Below are positions 1 through 7,321 of a stretch of 64,000 nt of DNA, piece after piece. The position numbers were made by a program, and so were the translations under genes. The DNA is from Chromohalobacter canadensis. GTDB taxonomy: Bacteria > Pseudomonadota > Gammaproteobacteria > Pseudomonadales > Halomonadaceae. Below the pieces are notes generated by a model. That model had not been told where the DNA came from and ran no database searches. It saw only the letters and a program-made list of their open reading frames with translations. Location of the stretch: the NCBI RefSeq assembly GCF_029544075.1, contig NZ_JAJQJH010000011.1, positions 1 to 64,000 on the forward strand, written 5' to 3'. Within the stretch, counting starts at the first letter, position 1; each line of letters opens with the position of its first letter.

Positions 1-60
1 CTGGCCGTCATGGCCTCATGAGCCGCTGAAAAGTACTGAACAAAAACTGCACGAAGGTCA

Positions 61-88
61 CGACGCCCCGCCATCATGCGGGGCGTCG
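61..88. terminator. Stem-loop, probable intergenic terminator
   Basis: A perfect 11-bp inverted repeat (61-71 and 78-88) encloses the loop CATCAT. It lies between whatever gene ends near the left edge and the minus-strand amidotransferase gene that ends at 119. There is no clear T-run on either side, so it could be a weak or bidirectional terminator. Bases 1-29 may hold the last codons of an upstream plus-strand gene (stops at 19-21 and 27-29 in two frames), but too little is present to identify it. Confidence 0.5.
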
Positions 89-118
89 TCGTGTGGGGGG
101 GCAACTTGTGTGAAGAGA

Positions 119-787
119 TCAACACTTGCGCGCAGCGTCGACGAGGCCTCGAATCAGGCGCTGCTGGGGGCGATTGAAAACGAGAAATTCGGGGTGCCAC
201 TGCACGCCGACCAGATACGGACATTCGGGCGCCTCGATAGCCTGAATCAGGCCGTTGCGGTCGCGCGCCACCACGTGAAGGGTATCGCCGAGTCGATCCA
301 CCGCTTGGTGATGCAAGCTATTGACACGACAGCGTGAGACGCCGAGCAGGGTATGCAAGCGGCTTCCGGTAGCGATGTCGACCTGCTTGCGGGGCAGTAC
401 GGTGCGCTGGCGGCGCACATGATCGTAGGTGGTATAGATATCGCCGATCAGGGTGCCGCCGCAGTGCACGTTGATGATCTGCGCGCCTCGGCAGATGCCC
501 AGCACGGGCAACTGCTGGGGCAGAAAGCGCTCGAGTAGAGCGAGTTCAAGGCGGTCCCGCGCGGGGTCGACGCGCACGTCCAGCCGTACTTCCCCGCCAT
601 ACAACTGGGCGCCGATGTCATCGCCACCGCCGATCATCAATCCCGCCAGTCCTTCGGGAATCTCGCGCGAGGGTGATAGCCGCACCGGTTGTCCGCCGGC
701 ACGCCAAACGGCGAGCCGGTCGCATGCCCACGCCAGAAAGCTCTTGTGGTCCGACGTGGTGATGCCGATCAGCGGTCGTGAGTTCAT
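119..787 (-). CDS. Class I glutamine amidotransferase-like hydrolase (PuuD-related) paired with an amidoligase
   Basis: The 222-residue protein has the class I glutamine amidotransferase fold of the gamma-glutamyl-GABA hydrolase (PuuD) type. The nucleophile elbow GICRGAQ carries the catalytic Cys, and the later VQWHPE motif supplies His and Glu. The start is the ATG at 787, which overlaps the upstream gene's stop in an ATGA arrangement; this places the conserved RPLIGIT motif at the N-terminus, and an in-frame start further upstream would only add unconserved residues. It is translationally coupled to a putative amidoligase. By analogy with other amidoligase/amidotransferase pairs it may hydrolyse or supply an amide for the partner enzyme. 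The substrate is unknown. A plain gamma-glutamyl hydrolase is the alternative. Confidence 0.8.
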   Translation of the reverse strand: MNSRPLIGITTSDHKSFLAWACDRLAVWRAGGQPVRLSPSREIPEGLAGLMIGGGDDIGAQLYGGEVRLDVRVDPARDRLELALLERFLPQQLPVLGICRGAQIINVHCGGTLIGDIYTTYDHVRRQRTVLPRKQVDIATGSRLHTLLGVSRCRVNSLHHQAVDRLGDTLHVVARDRNGLIQAIEAPECPYLVGVQWHPEFLVFNRPQQRLIRGLVDAARKC

Positions 788-1836
788 TTCTCGACCCAGC
801 GTTTCAGTTTGTCTCGCCATTGCCCCATCGTCGATTGCGTATGATGGGCGCGATAGGCCTGCATCTGCGTGCGCAGACTTTGCGGGTCGGCGGCCAGGCG
901 TTCGACCGTGACCCAGCGGTTCCATTCAGTGACGCTGCCCCAGTCGAGCGTGTCGAGCTGGGCGTTGGGTAGGCGAAAGTGAAAGGTAGGGCGCGGTTTG
1001 ACCAGGCTTTCCTGGAGCAAGGGATGTGCGGCCTCGGGCGCGAGGTAGGCGAACAAGGGGCACATATCGAGTTCACGGTTGCGAGTCGGATTGTCGCGCA
1101 GGTAATCGCTGATCAACTGCGCTTGCGTCGGCTGGTAATCGGGGTCGAGAACCTTCAAGGCATAGGCCTTGGGGAAGGGGTTGGTATGCGGGAGTATCTC
1201 GCGCGTAATGTCGACCCGGATCTGATCGCGCAACCAGGCGGCGAGGATGATATAGGCCTGCAGATGCGCTAGGACGCTCGACGTATCGGTCGCAGGGACT
1301 TCGGGGTTGAGATGCAACCCGAAACCATAGAAGACGCTGGCATCGGTGCCTTCGGCGCCATGTCGGCGCAAGGCTTCGAAGAGCCGGTCGAACTCGCCGA
1401 GTTCCGACCATGGGATCGGCGGCGAGACGATTTCGGTAGGCACCAGGCCGGCGACCATTTCGCCGAGCCACTCGCGCGAACGTTGATGAAACTCCACGCG
1501 CCATTCGCGTCCCGCCGATGGTGCCTGGCCGGGCGCCATCCCGTTAGCTTTCATGACCGCATCGTCGGGATGGACGTACTTGCTGTCCAGCTCGATGGTG
1601 AACTTGCCCCAGGGCGTGCCCTCGACACTCAGGCGGTGGGGGCTCTTGCGCACAATGTCGCCACCGAAGCAGTCGGCGACCAGCCGTGCGGCGGTGTCGG
1701 GCATGAGGCCAGCGAATTCGATTTCCACGCCGACTCGCCGTGGGCGTCCCACAGCGGTATTCGGGTAGGGAGGCGGCAATGGCTGCACGGATGACTCCTC
1801 GCGGAATTCGCGGTGCCGGTGAATGAAAGGGCACAT
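784..1836 (-). CDS. Putative amidoligase (COOH-NH2 ligase family)
   Basis: The 350-residue protein resembles the putative amidoligase family (Pfam PF12224 type), a glutamine-synthetase-fold group thought to join carboxylates to amines. Visible signatures are GVEIEFAGL near residue 37, the IELDSKYV segment, an EIVSPP motif near residue 138 and the FGLHLNPEV segment, which are typical acidic metal/ATP-site features of this family. It is first in a two-gene operon and overlaps the amidotransferase gene by 4 bp. I use the ATG at 1836; the region up to about residue 33 is poorly conserved, so the true start could be a downstream GTG. Product and substrate are unknown; the pair probably makes or trims a small amide or peptide. 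Confidence 0.75.
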   Translation of the reverse strand: MCPFIHRHREFREESSVQPLPPPYPNTAVGRPRRVGVEIEFAGLMPDTAARLVADCFGGDIVRKSPHRLSVEGTPWGKFTIELDSKYVHPDDAVMKANGMAPGQAPSAGREWRVEFHQRSREWLGEMVAGLVPTEIVSPPIPWSELGEFDRLFEALRRHGAEGTDASVFYGFGLHLNPEVPATDTSSVLAHLQAYIILAAWLRDQIRVDITREILPHTNPFPKAYALKVLDPDYQPTQAQLISDYLRDNPTRNRELDMCPLFAYLAPEAAHPLLQESLVKPRPTFHFRLPNAQLDTLDWGSVTEWNRWVTVERLAADPQSLRTQMQAYRAHHTQSTMGQWRDKLKRWVEK

Positions 1837-1866
1837 GAGCCCGATAGGTTAACATCGCCGCCGGGC

Positions 1867-1893
1867 GAAAACGTAACCCGGCGTCTCGCCGGG
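1867..1893 (-). terminator. Rho-independent terminator of the biotin operon
   Basis: Read on the minus strand, CCCGGCG-AGA-CGCCGGG forms a 7-bp GC-only stem (1877-1893) followed by TTACGTTTT. It lies downstream of bioA and just upstream of the amidoligase gene, so it separates the two operons. A second, weaker hairpin (GCCTCAT/ATGAGGC, 1920-1939) spans the bioA stop codon. Confidence 0.6.
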
Positions 1894-1930
1894 GCATGCG
1901 GATATTGGGACGGACAACGGCCTCATGCGC

Positions 1931-3211
1931 TTATGAGGCAGTTTTGCGCTCGAAAAACCAACGTTTCATGGCACCGGTGATGCGTCGTAACTCGTCCCCT
2001 GAGGTGATGTAGGCCGGCATGGTGTACAGCCAGCGACCGAAGGGACGCAGCCACACCCCCCGGGATCGGGCGAAATCGGCCACGCCCTCGAGGGCGGCGG
2101 CATCGTGGACCTCGATCACCGCGGTGGCGCCTAGCACCCGCACGTCGGACACGTCCGGATGGGCGCGCAGCGCCGCGTCGTCCATAAGTTCCTCGCGCAG
2201 CACGGTGTTGAGCGCCTGAATGCGGCCCAGGTAGTCGTCCTCCTCGAACACTGCCAGGCTCTCCAGCGCGACGCGGCAGGCCAGCGGATTGCCCATGAAG
2301 GTCGGGCCATGCATGAAGGCGTGAAGCTCGCTATCGCCGATGAAGGCATCGTGCACCCGGTCGGTGGCCAGCGTCGCGGCGTGGCCCAGGTAGCCGCCGG
2401 TGAGGCCCTTGGAGAGCACCATGATGTCCGGCGTCACGTCGGCGTGGTCGGCGGCGAACATCCGGCCGGTGCGGCCGAAGCCGGTAGCCACCTCGTCGAA
2501 AACCAGCAGCACGTCGAACTCGTCGCACAGCTTGCGTGCGCCACGCAGGTAGTGGGGCGAGGTCATGTTGAGCCCGCCGGCCGCCTGCAGCAGCGGTTCC
2601 ATCAGCAGCGCGCCGATCTCGTCATGATGGGCCTTGAGCACGGCGCGCAGGGCATCGAGGTCGGCCTGGACCTCATCCTTGCCGGCCTCGAAACCGGCGG
2701 TGGGCGCCGGAGCGAAGTGATGCTGCGGCAGGAAGCCCGCGAACAGCGAGTGCATGCCTTCTTCAGGGTCGCACACCGCCATGCAGCCGGCAGTGTCGCC
2801 GTGGTAGGCCTTCATCAGCGTCAGCATGCGGTGCTTGGCCGGCTTGCCGCGCAGGTAGTGGTACTGCACGGCCATCTTCATGGCCACTTCCATGCCCACC
2901 GAGCCGCTGTCCGAGAAGAACACATGGTTCAGGTCGGTGGGCGTGACGCGCACCAGTTCGCGGGCCAGGCAGTCAGCCGGCTCGTGGGTCAGTCCGCCGA
3001 GCATCACATGGCAGAGTTCATCGGCCTGTTGCTGTATGGCGCGTACCAGGCGGGGATGGCGATAGCCGTGAATCATGCACCACCAGGAACAGGTGGCGTC
3101 GAGCAGCGACTCGCCGGTGTCCAGGGTGAAACGCGGACCGTCGCCGCCGACCACCTTGGGGGCGGGGGCTTGGGTCTTGAGATGCGCGTAAGGATGCCAG
3201 ACGTGAGTCAT
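1931..3211 (-). CDS. bioA: Adenosylmethionine-8-amino-7-oxononanoate aminotransferase
   Basis: This class III, PLP-dependent transaminase (426 residues) converts 8-amino-7-oxononanoate to 7,8-diaminononanoate using SAM as amino donor. Family-specific marks include the N-terminal HVWHPYAHLKT, SWWCMIHGYRHP in the substrate pocket, FDEVATGFGRTG for the PLP-binding Asp and LSKGLTGGY with the Schiff-base Lys. The length is normal for BioA. The ATG at 3211 overlaps the bioD stop (ATGA), which favours it over an in-frame start five codons upstream. It is the last gene of the bioB-F-C-D-A operon, not divergent from bioB as in Escherichia coli. Confidence 0.97.
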   Translation of the reverse strand: MTHVWHPYAHLKTQAPAPKVVGGDGPRFTLDTGESLLDATCSWWCMIHGYRHPRLVRAIQQQADELCHVMLGGLTHEPADCLARELVRVTPTDLNHVFFSDSGSVGMEVAMKMAVQYHYLRGKPAKHRMLTLMKAYHGDTAGCMAVCDPEEGMHSLFAGFLPQHHFAPAPTAGFEAGKDEVQADLDALRAVLKAHHDEIGALLMEPLLQAAGGLNMTSPHYLRGARKLCDEFDVLLVFDEVATGFGRTGRMFAADHADVTPDIMVLSKGLTGGYLGHAATLATDRVHDAFIGDSELHAFMHGPTFMGNPLACRVALESLAVFEEDDYLGRIQALNTVLREELMDDAALRAHPDVSDVRVLGATAVIEVHDAAALEGVADFARSRGVWLRPFGRWLYTMPAYITSGDELRRITGAMKRWFFERKTAS

Positions 3212-3930
3212 CGAAGTTCCTCGCATGTGGGCAGCGTCAGGTAGTCGGCGGCGGCAAGTGCGCGTGCGTCCGGCGTGTCGACGGCCAGACGCGGCACGAT
3301 GCCAAGGCAGGGCGCTTCCATAGTGCGCTCGAGGGCCGCCAGGTTGTCGCGATAGCAGGCTTCGTCGGCGACCTCGTCGAAGGACAGGCCCGGGTTGATC
3401 AGGTTACCCACCCAGCCGGCCAAGCGCAGTCCGTCGGCGCGGATCGCCTCGGCGCTGAGCCGGGCATGGTTCAGGCAGCCGAGCTCAAGCCCGACGACCA
3501 GGATCACCGGCAGTTCGAGGCGAACCGCCAGGCCGGCGAGGTCCTCGTCGTCGTTGAGGGGCACGCGCCAGCCGCCGGCACCTTCGATCAGCGTCAGGTC
3601 TCGTTTCTCGGACAGCGGTCCGGCGACGTGCGCGGCCAGGGCGTCGAGAGTCGGTTGCTCGCCGGCCCGACGGGCGGCCAGATGAGGCGCGATGGCCGGT
3701 TCATAGGTATAGGGATTGAGGGTGGCGTAGGCCGTGGTCGGCATGCTCTGGGCCTGGAGGGTCAGGGCGTCGATGTTGCGTAGCCCCTCGGCGGTGGGCT
3801 CACAGCCGGAAGCCACGGGCTTGAGCCCCAGGGTGGTCAGGCCGTGGCGGCGGGCCAGCGCCAGCAGGCCGCTGGCCACGAGAGTCTTGCCGGCGTCGGT
3901 GTCGGTGCCGGTCACGAAATAGGCGGTCAT
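3208..3930 (-). CDS. bioD: Dethiobiotin synthetase
   Basis: The 240-residue ATP-dependent enzyme closes the ureido ring of dethiobiotin from diaminononanoate and CO2. The N-terminal P-loop GTDTDAGKT (residues 7-15), the LKPVASG segment with a substrate-binding Lys, and IEGAGGWRVPL are all present. Its stop overlaps the bioA start and it begins one base after the bioC stop, so it is translated as part of the same operon. Confidence 0.96.
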   Translation of the reverse strand: MTAYFVTGTDTDAGKTLVASGLLALARRHGLTTLGLKPVASGCEPTAEGLRNIDALTLQAQSMPTTAYATLNPYTYEPAIAPHLAARRAGEQPTLDALAAHVAGPLSEKRDLTLIEGAGGWRVPLNDDEDLAGLAVRLELPVILVVGLELGCLNHARLSAEAIRADGLRLAGWVGNLINPGLSFDEVADEACYRDNLAALERTMEAPCLGIVPRLAVDTPDARALAAADYLTLPTCEELR

Positions 3931-3931
3931 G

Positions 3932-4744
3932 TCAGCGTTCCAGATCGAGCGTCAGGAGGTGATAGGAGACGGGCAGGCCGTCCTCGGTGCGAAGCGTCTC
4001 GAAGCGTCGGGTGGCGCAGGCCACGTCGGCGCGCGAGAGCCGCGCCCCGTTGCGGGCTACCTGGGCGCCAACACCCTTGATGGAGGCCATCACCGCGGCG
4101 AGGTCGGGATAATGGAAGCGCTCGAGACGCGCCGTGATCTCGACCCGGCGGAAGCCGGCTGCGTGGGCGGCACGGCGGTGGCGGGCCGCGTCGCGAAACT
4201 CGAGCAGCGCGGCGGGGCGTGCCCAGGCCTGGCCGACCTCGGAAAGCGTGCCCGGCGCCAGGGTGTTGATCAGCACGCGGCCGCCCGGCCTCGACACGCG
4301 GCGGATCTCGGCGAGCACGGCGTCCAGATCCGGGCACCACTGGATGGCCAGGTTGGAGACCACCAGGTCGAGGCTGCCGCTGGGCAGCGGCAGGTCGGCG
4401 GCGTCGGCGCACAGCCAGTGGATGGCCTCGCCGTGATGGCGGCGGGCTTCGGTGAGCATGCCCGGGGCCAGGTCGAGGCCGTGGATCGTGGCGCCATCGT
4501 CATTGCCAGCACCGAAGCGTCCGGCCAGCTCGGCGGTCAGGTCGCCGGGGCCGCAACCCAGGTCCAGCACGGCGCCGGCGCGTTCGGGCAGCCGCTCGAG
4601 CAGGCGCTCGGCCATGACCTGCTGGGCCCGGGCACGCTGCCGGTAGTGCGGCGCGGCACGGGAAAAGGCATGTGCGACCCGGGCGCGCCAGTCGGCTGCC
4701 CTGTCATTACTGGGCAGTGTGGGGACAGAAGTGGCGGCATTCAT
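3932..4744 (-). CDS. bioC: Malonyl-ACP O-methyltransferase
   Basis: BioC methylates malonyl-ACP so that fatty acid synthesis can build the pimeloyl chain. The protein (270 residues) starts with a variable region, followed by the SAM-binding motif LDLGCGPGDLT near residue 60, VSNLAIQWCPD and INTLAPGTLSEV, all typical of BioC. Its ATG overlaps the stop of the short bioH-like remnant (ATGA at 4741-4744). Because BioC methylates the pimeloyl precursor, a methyl-ester carboxylesterase (BioH, BioG, BioK and similar) is needed somewhere, yet no intact one is in this operon. Confidence 0.95.
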   Translation of the reverse strand: MNAATSVPTLPSNDRAADWRARVAHAFSRAAPHYRQRARAQQVMAERLLERLPERAGAVLDLGCGPGDLTAELAGRFGAGNDDGATIHGLDLAPGMLTEARRHHGEAIHWLCADAADLPLPSGSLDLVVSNLAIQWCPDLDAVLAEIRRVSRPGGRVLINTLAPGTLSEVGQAWARPAALLEFRDAARHRRAAHAAGFRRVEITARLERFHYPDLAAVMASIKGVGAQVARNGARLSRADVACATRRFETLRTEDGLPVSYHLLTLDLER

Positions 4745-4818
4745 GGCGTTTTACCCGAATGGGCGTCGCAGCCATAGCCGGCGAGCAGTCCCAGACGGTT
4801 GTCGTACGCGGCAGTCAT
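4741..4818 (-). pseudogene. 25-codon remnant of a bioH-like gene between bioF and bioC
   Basis: A 25-codon frame begins with an ATG overlapping the bioF stop (ATGA) and ends with a TGA overlapping the bioC start (ATGA). It therefore keeps the coupling signals of a full gene. The peptide contains LGLLAGYGCDA, which resembles the N-terminal strand and oxyanion turn of BioH (typically LLLLPGWGCDA). The nucleophile GxSxG, Asp and His of BioH are absent. bioH commonly sits exactly here in gammaproteobacterial bio operons. I infer an in-frame deletion that removed the rest of bioH and left an ORF able to couple bioF to bioC translation. A chance linker ORF is the alternative. Confidence 0.6.
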
Positions 4819-5975
4819 GCACGGTCCTCCCGCTGGCAGGCGGCCAACCCGTCGAGCAGGGCGTCCAGGGCATCATCGTCGTGGGCGGCGGAGAGGGTGA
4901 TGCGCAGCCGCGCCTCGCCCTTGGGGACCGTGGGCGCGCGAATGGCGCCGACACGCAATCCCGCCCGGGCCAAGCGCTCGGCCCAGCGCATGACGCGGGC
5001 GTTGTCACCCAGCACGATGGGTTGAATGGGTGTCCGAGAGTCGGCCAGCGGCAAGCCGAGCCTTGCGGCTTCGCGACGGAAATCGGCGATGCGCTCATGG
5101 AGCCGGGCGCGGCGCTCGGGTTCGGCCTCGAGGATATCCAGGGCGGCCAGGGTGGCCGCCGCTACGCCGGGCGGCTGGGCGGTGGTGTAGACGTAGGGAC
5201 GGGCGAACTGGATCAAGTGGTCGATCAGCGCCTCGTCGCCGGCCACGAAGGCCCCGGCACTGCCCAGTGCCTTGCCGAGCGTGCCGACCAGAATGGGCAC
5301 CTGATGGTGGTCATGGGCGCGACCCACGCAACCGTCGCCATGATCGCCGAGCACGCCGAGGCCATGGGCGTCGTCGAGCATCAGCCAGGCGCCGTGGCGA
5401 CGGGCGGTCGCGGCGAGCCCACCCACGTCGGCCACGTCGCCGTCCATGCTGAACACGCCGTCGCTGACCACCAGCGTCGGCGTATCGCCCGGGGCGCGGG
5501 CCAGCAGCCGCTCGAGATCCTCGAGGTCGCGATGGTGGAAGCGCCGCGAGGGCGCGCCGGCAAGCCTTGCGCCATCGATCAACGAGGCATGGTTCAAACG
5601 ATCCTGGAAGATCGGGGTGTGACGGTCGCACAGCGCCTGCAGGACACCGAGATTGGCCATGTAGCCGGTGGAGAACAGCAGCGCCCGGGGGCGTCCGGTC
5701 AGCTCGGCCAGGCGTCGCTCAAGGCGTTCGTGGATCTCAAGGTGTCCGGATACCAGGTGCGATGCTTTGGCGCCGGCACCCAGGCGTCTCGCGGCCGCTG
5801 CCTGGGCCTCTGCCAGGCGCGGGTCGTCGGCCAGGCCCAAGTAATCGTTGCCGGCGAAATCGATGAAAGGCGCGACATCGCTCAGGGTGGGGCGTTGCCG
5901 CCAACCATCGTCGGCGCGGCGCTGTTCCGCGACCCTCGCCAGCCGCGTCGACCAGAGGTCCGTACGCGAGTGCAT
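4815..5975 (-). CDS. bioF: 8-amino-7-oxononanoate synthase
   Basis: This PLP enzyme (386 residues) condenses pimeloyl-ACP with L-alanine. The N-terminal FAGNDYLGLADDPRL, SHLVSGHLEIHERLE, the PLP-contacting LDDAHGLGVLG and GTLGKALGSAGAF with the catalytic Lys are all in place. It starts three bases after the bioB stop and its own stop overlaps the start of the bioH-like remnant. Confidence 0.96.
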   Translation of the reverse strand: MHSRTDLWSTRLARVAEQRRADDGWRQRPTLSDVAPFIDFAGNDYLGLADDPRLAEAQAAAARRLGAGAKASHLVSGHLEIHERLERRLAELTGRPRALLFSTGYMANLGVLQALCDRHTPIFQDRLNHASLIDGARLAGAPSRRFHHRDLEDLERLLARAPGDTPTLVVSDGVFSMDGDVADVGGLAATARRHGAWLMLDDAHGLGVLGDHGDGCVGRAHDHHQVPILVGTLGKALGSAGAFVAGDEALIDHLIQFARPYVYTTAQPPGVAAATLAALDILEAEPERRARLHERIADFRREAARLGLPLADSRTPIQPIVLGDNARVMRWAERLARAGLRVGAIRAPTVPKGEARLRITLSAAHDDDALDALLDGLAACQREDRA

Positions 5976-5978
5976 GGC

Positions 5979-7088
5979 TCAGCCCCGGGCGGCGTCGTAG
6001 AAAAGGGAGTCGTCGCGCTGGCGCTGAATCGCATGGGTCAGCGCGATTTCGGCTTGTTCGTCGTCGCTGCGGGCGTCGCGCGTATTCGGATCGATAGGCT
6101 CAGGATGCAGGCCGAGCTTGTCGAACAGTGCCCGGTCGCGTTCCACCTGGGGGTTGCCGGTGGTCAGCAGGGTGTCGCCGTAGAAGATCGAGTTGGCGCC
6201 GGCCAGGAAGGCCAGGGCTTGGGTTGATTCGTCCATCTGCTCGCGGCCGGCAGACAGACGCACATGGCTTTTAGGCATCAGGATGCGGGCCACGGCGATG
6301 GCGCGGATGAATTCGAGTGGGTCCATGTCCTCGACGTTTTCCATCGGGGTGCCCGGCACTTTGACCAGCATGTTGATCGGCACCGACTCGGGATGCGGAT
6401 CCAGGCGCACCAGTTGCTGGAGCAGGGCGGCGCGATCGCGGGGCGCTTCACCCATGCCCAGGATGCCGCCCGAACAGACCTTCATGCCTGCCTCGCGCAC
6501 GTTGGCCAGGGTATCCAGGCGGTCGGCATAGGAGCGGGTCGTGATGATCTCGCCGTAGTATTCCGGCGAGGTATCCAGGTTGTGGTTGTAATAGTCGAGC
6601 CCGGCCTCGGCGAGTCGCTTGGCCTGGTCGACATCGACCATGCCCAGAGTCATGCAGGTCTCCAGCCCCAGTGCCTTGACCCGGCCGACCATCTCCATTA
6701 CCACCCGCAGGTCCTTCTCCTGCGGGCTGCGCCAGGCGGCGCCCATGCAGAAGCGGCTGGCGCCGGCTTCCTTGGCGGCCTTGGCCTGCTCTACCACCTT
6801 CTCGATCTCGAGCAGCTTTTCCTTGCCGAGCCCGGTGTTGTAGTGCCCGGATTGCGGGCAATACTTGCAGTCTTCGGGGCAGGCGCCGGTCTTGATCGAC
6901 AGCAGGGTTGAGACTTGCACGGCGTTGGGATCGAAATGTGCTCTGTGCACCTGCTGGGCACGGAACAGCAGGTCGTTGAAGGGTAGCGCGAATAGCGCTT
7001 CTATCTCCTCCAGGGACCAGTCGTGGCGCGTTGGTCGAGAGGCCGGCGACGAATCGGCCCAAGCATGGTCGCGGGACGGGGCAGACAT
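5979..7088 (-). CDS. bioB: Biotin synthase
   Basis: The radical SAM enzyme (369 residues) inserts sulfur into dethiobiotin. The cluster-binding CxxxCxxC motif is seen in [14 protein letters not shown] near residue 70, followed by [22 protein letters not shown] and RLSAGRE, all conserved in BioB. It is the first gene of the operon, reads away from recC, and has two predicted BirA operator sites just upstream. Confidence 0.97.
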   Translation of the reverse strand: MSAPSRDHAWADSSPASRPTRHDWSLEEIEALFALPFNDLLFRAQQVHRAHFDPNAVQVSTLLSIKTGACPEDCKYCPQSGHYNTGLGKEKLLEIEKVVEQAKAAKEAGASRFCMGAAWRSPQEKDLRVVMEMVGRVKALGLETCMTLGMVDVDQAKRLAEAGLDYYNHNLDTSPEYYGEIITTRSYADRLDTLANVREAGMKVCSGGILGMGEAPRDRAALLQQLVRLDPHPESVPINMLVKVPGTPMENVEDMDPLEFIRAIAVARILMPKSHVRLSAGREQMDESTQALAFLAGANSIFYGDTLLTTGNPQVERDRALFDKLGLHPEPIDPNTRDARSDDEQAEIALTHAIQRQRDDSLFYDAARG

Positions 7089-7104
7089 GATGTTCTCGCT
7101 GTTA

Positions 7105-7132
7105 GTTAACTTATGGGATTTAAAAAGTTGAC
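7105..7132. promoter_or_regulatory. BirA-type operator, bioB-proximal copy
   Basis: GTTAAC (7105-7110) and GTTGAC (7127-7132) are separated by 16 bp, the half-site layout of BirA biotin operators (TTGTTAACC, about 14-15 bp, GGTTAACAA). It lies 17-44 bp upstream of the bioB ATG, where the transcript would start. Confidence 0.6.
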
Positions 7133-7159
7133 AAAGAGGGTACGAGGCTGCGCCGACAT

Positions 7160-7187
7160 GTCAACCTTCAACTTATTTTAAGTTGAC
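7160..7187. promoter_or_regulatory. BirA-type operator, distal copy, with bioB promoter elements
   Basis: GTCAAC (7160-7165) and GTTGAC (7182-7187) form a perfect inverted repeat with the same 16-bp spacing as the proximal copy. On the minus strand TTGACA (7164-7159), 16 bp, then TACCCT (7142-7137) could be the bioB -35 and -10. The site could also affect transcription toward recC. Confidence 0.5.
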
Positions 7188-7321
7188 TGACTGAGGGCTC
7201 GTGGTGTCTAAAGTGCTGACCACCAGGCGCGTCGTTTGTCTGCCGTCTACCCCGGGCTCGGGGCTGCTCTCGCGATGGTGTAAGATGCCGCTGGATGCCA
7301 CCTCGACCGCCGGGAGCCTGC

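Noticed and set aside
2159-3244. Open 361-codon plus-strand frame
   Set aside because: It is antisense to bioA. The composition (rich in His, Gln, Val) is typical of a reverse-frame shadow.
4719-6227. Open 502-codon plus-strand frame
   Set aside because: It lies wholly opposite bioF, the bioH remnant and part of bioC and bioB. High GC content keeps the antisense frame open; its translation has no known domain.
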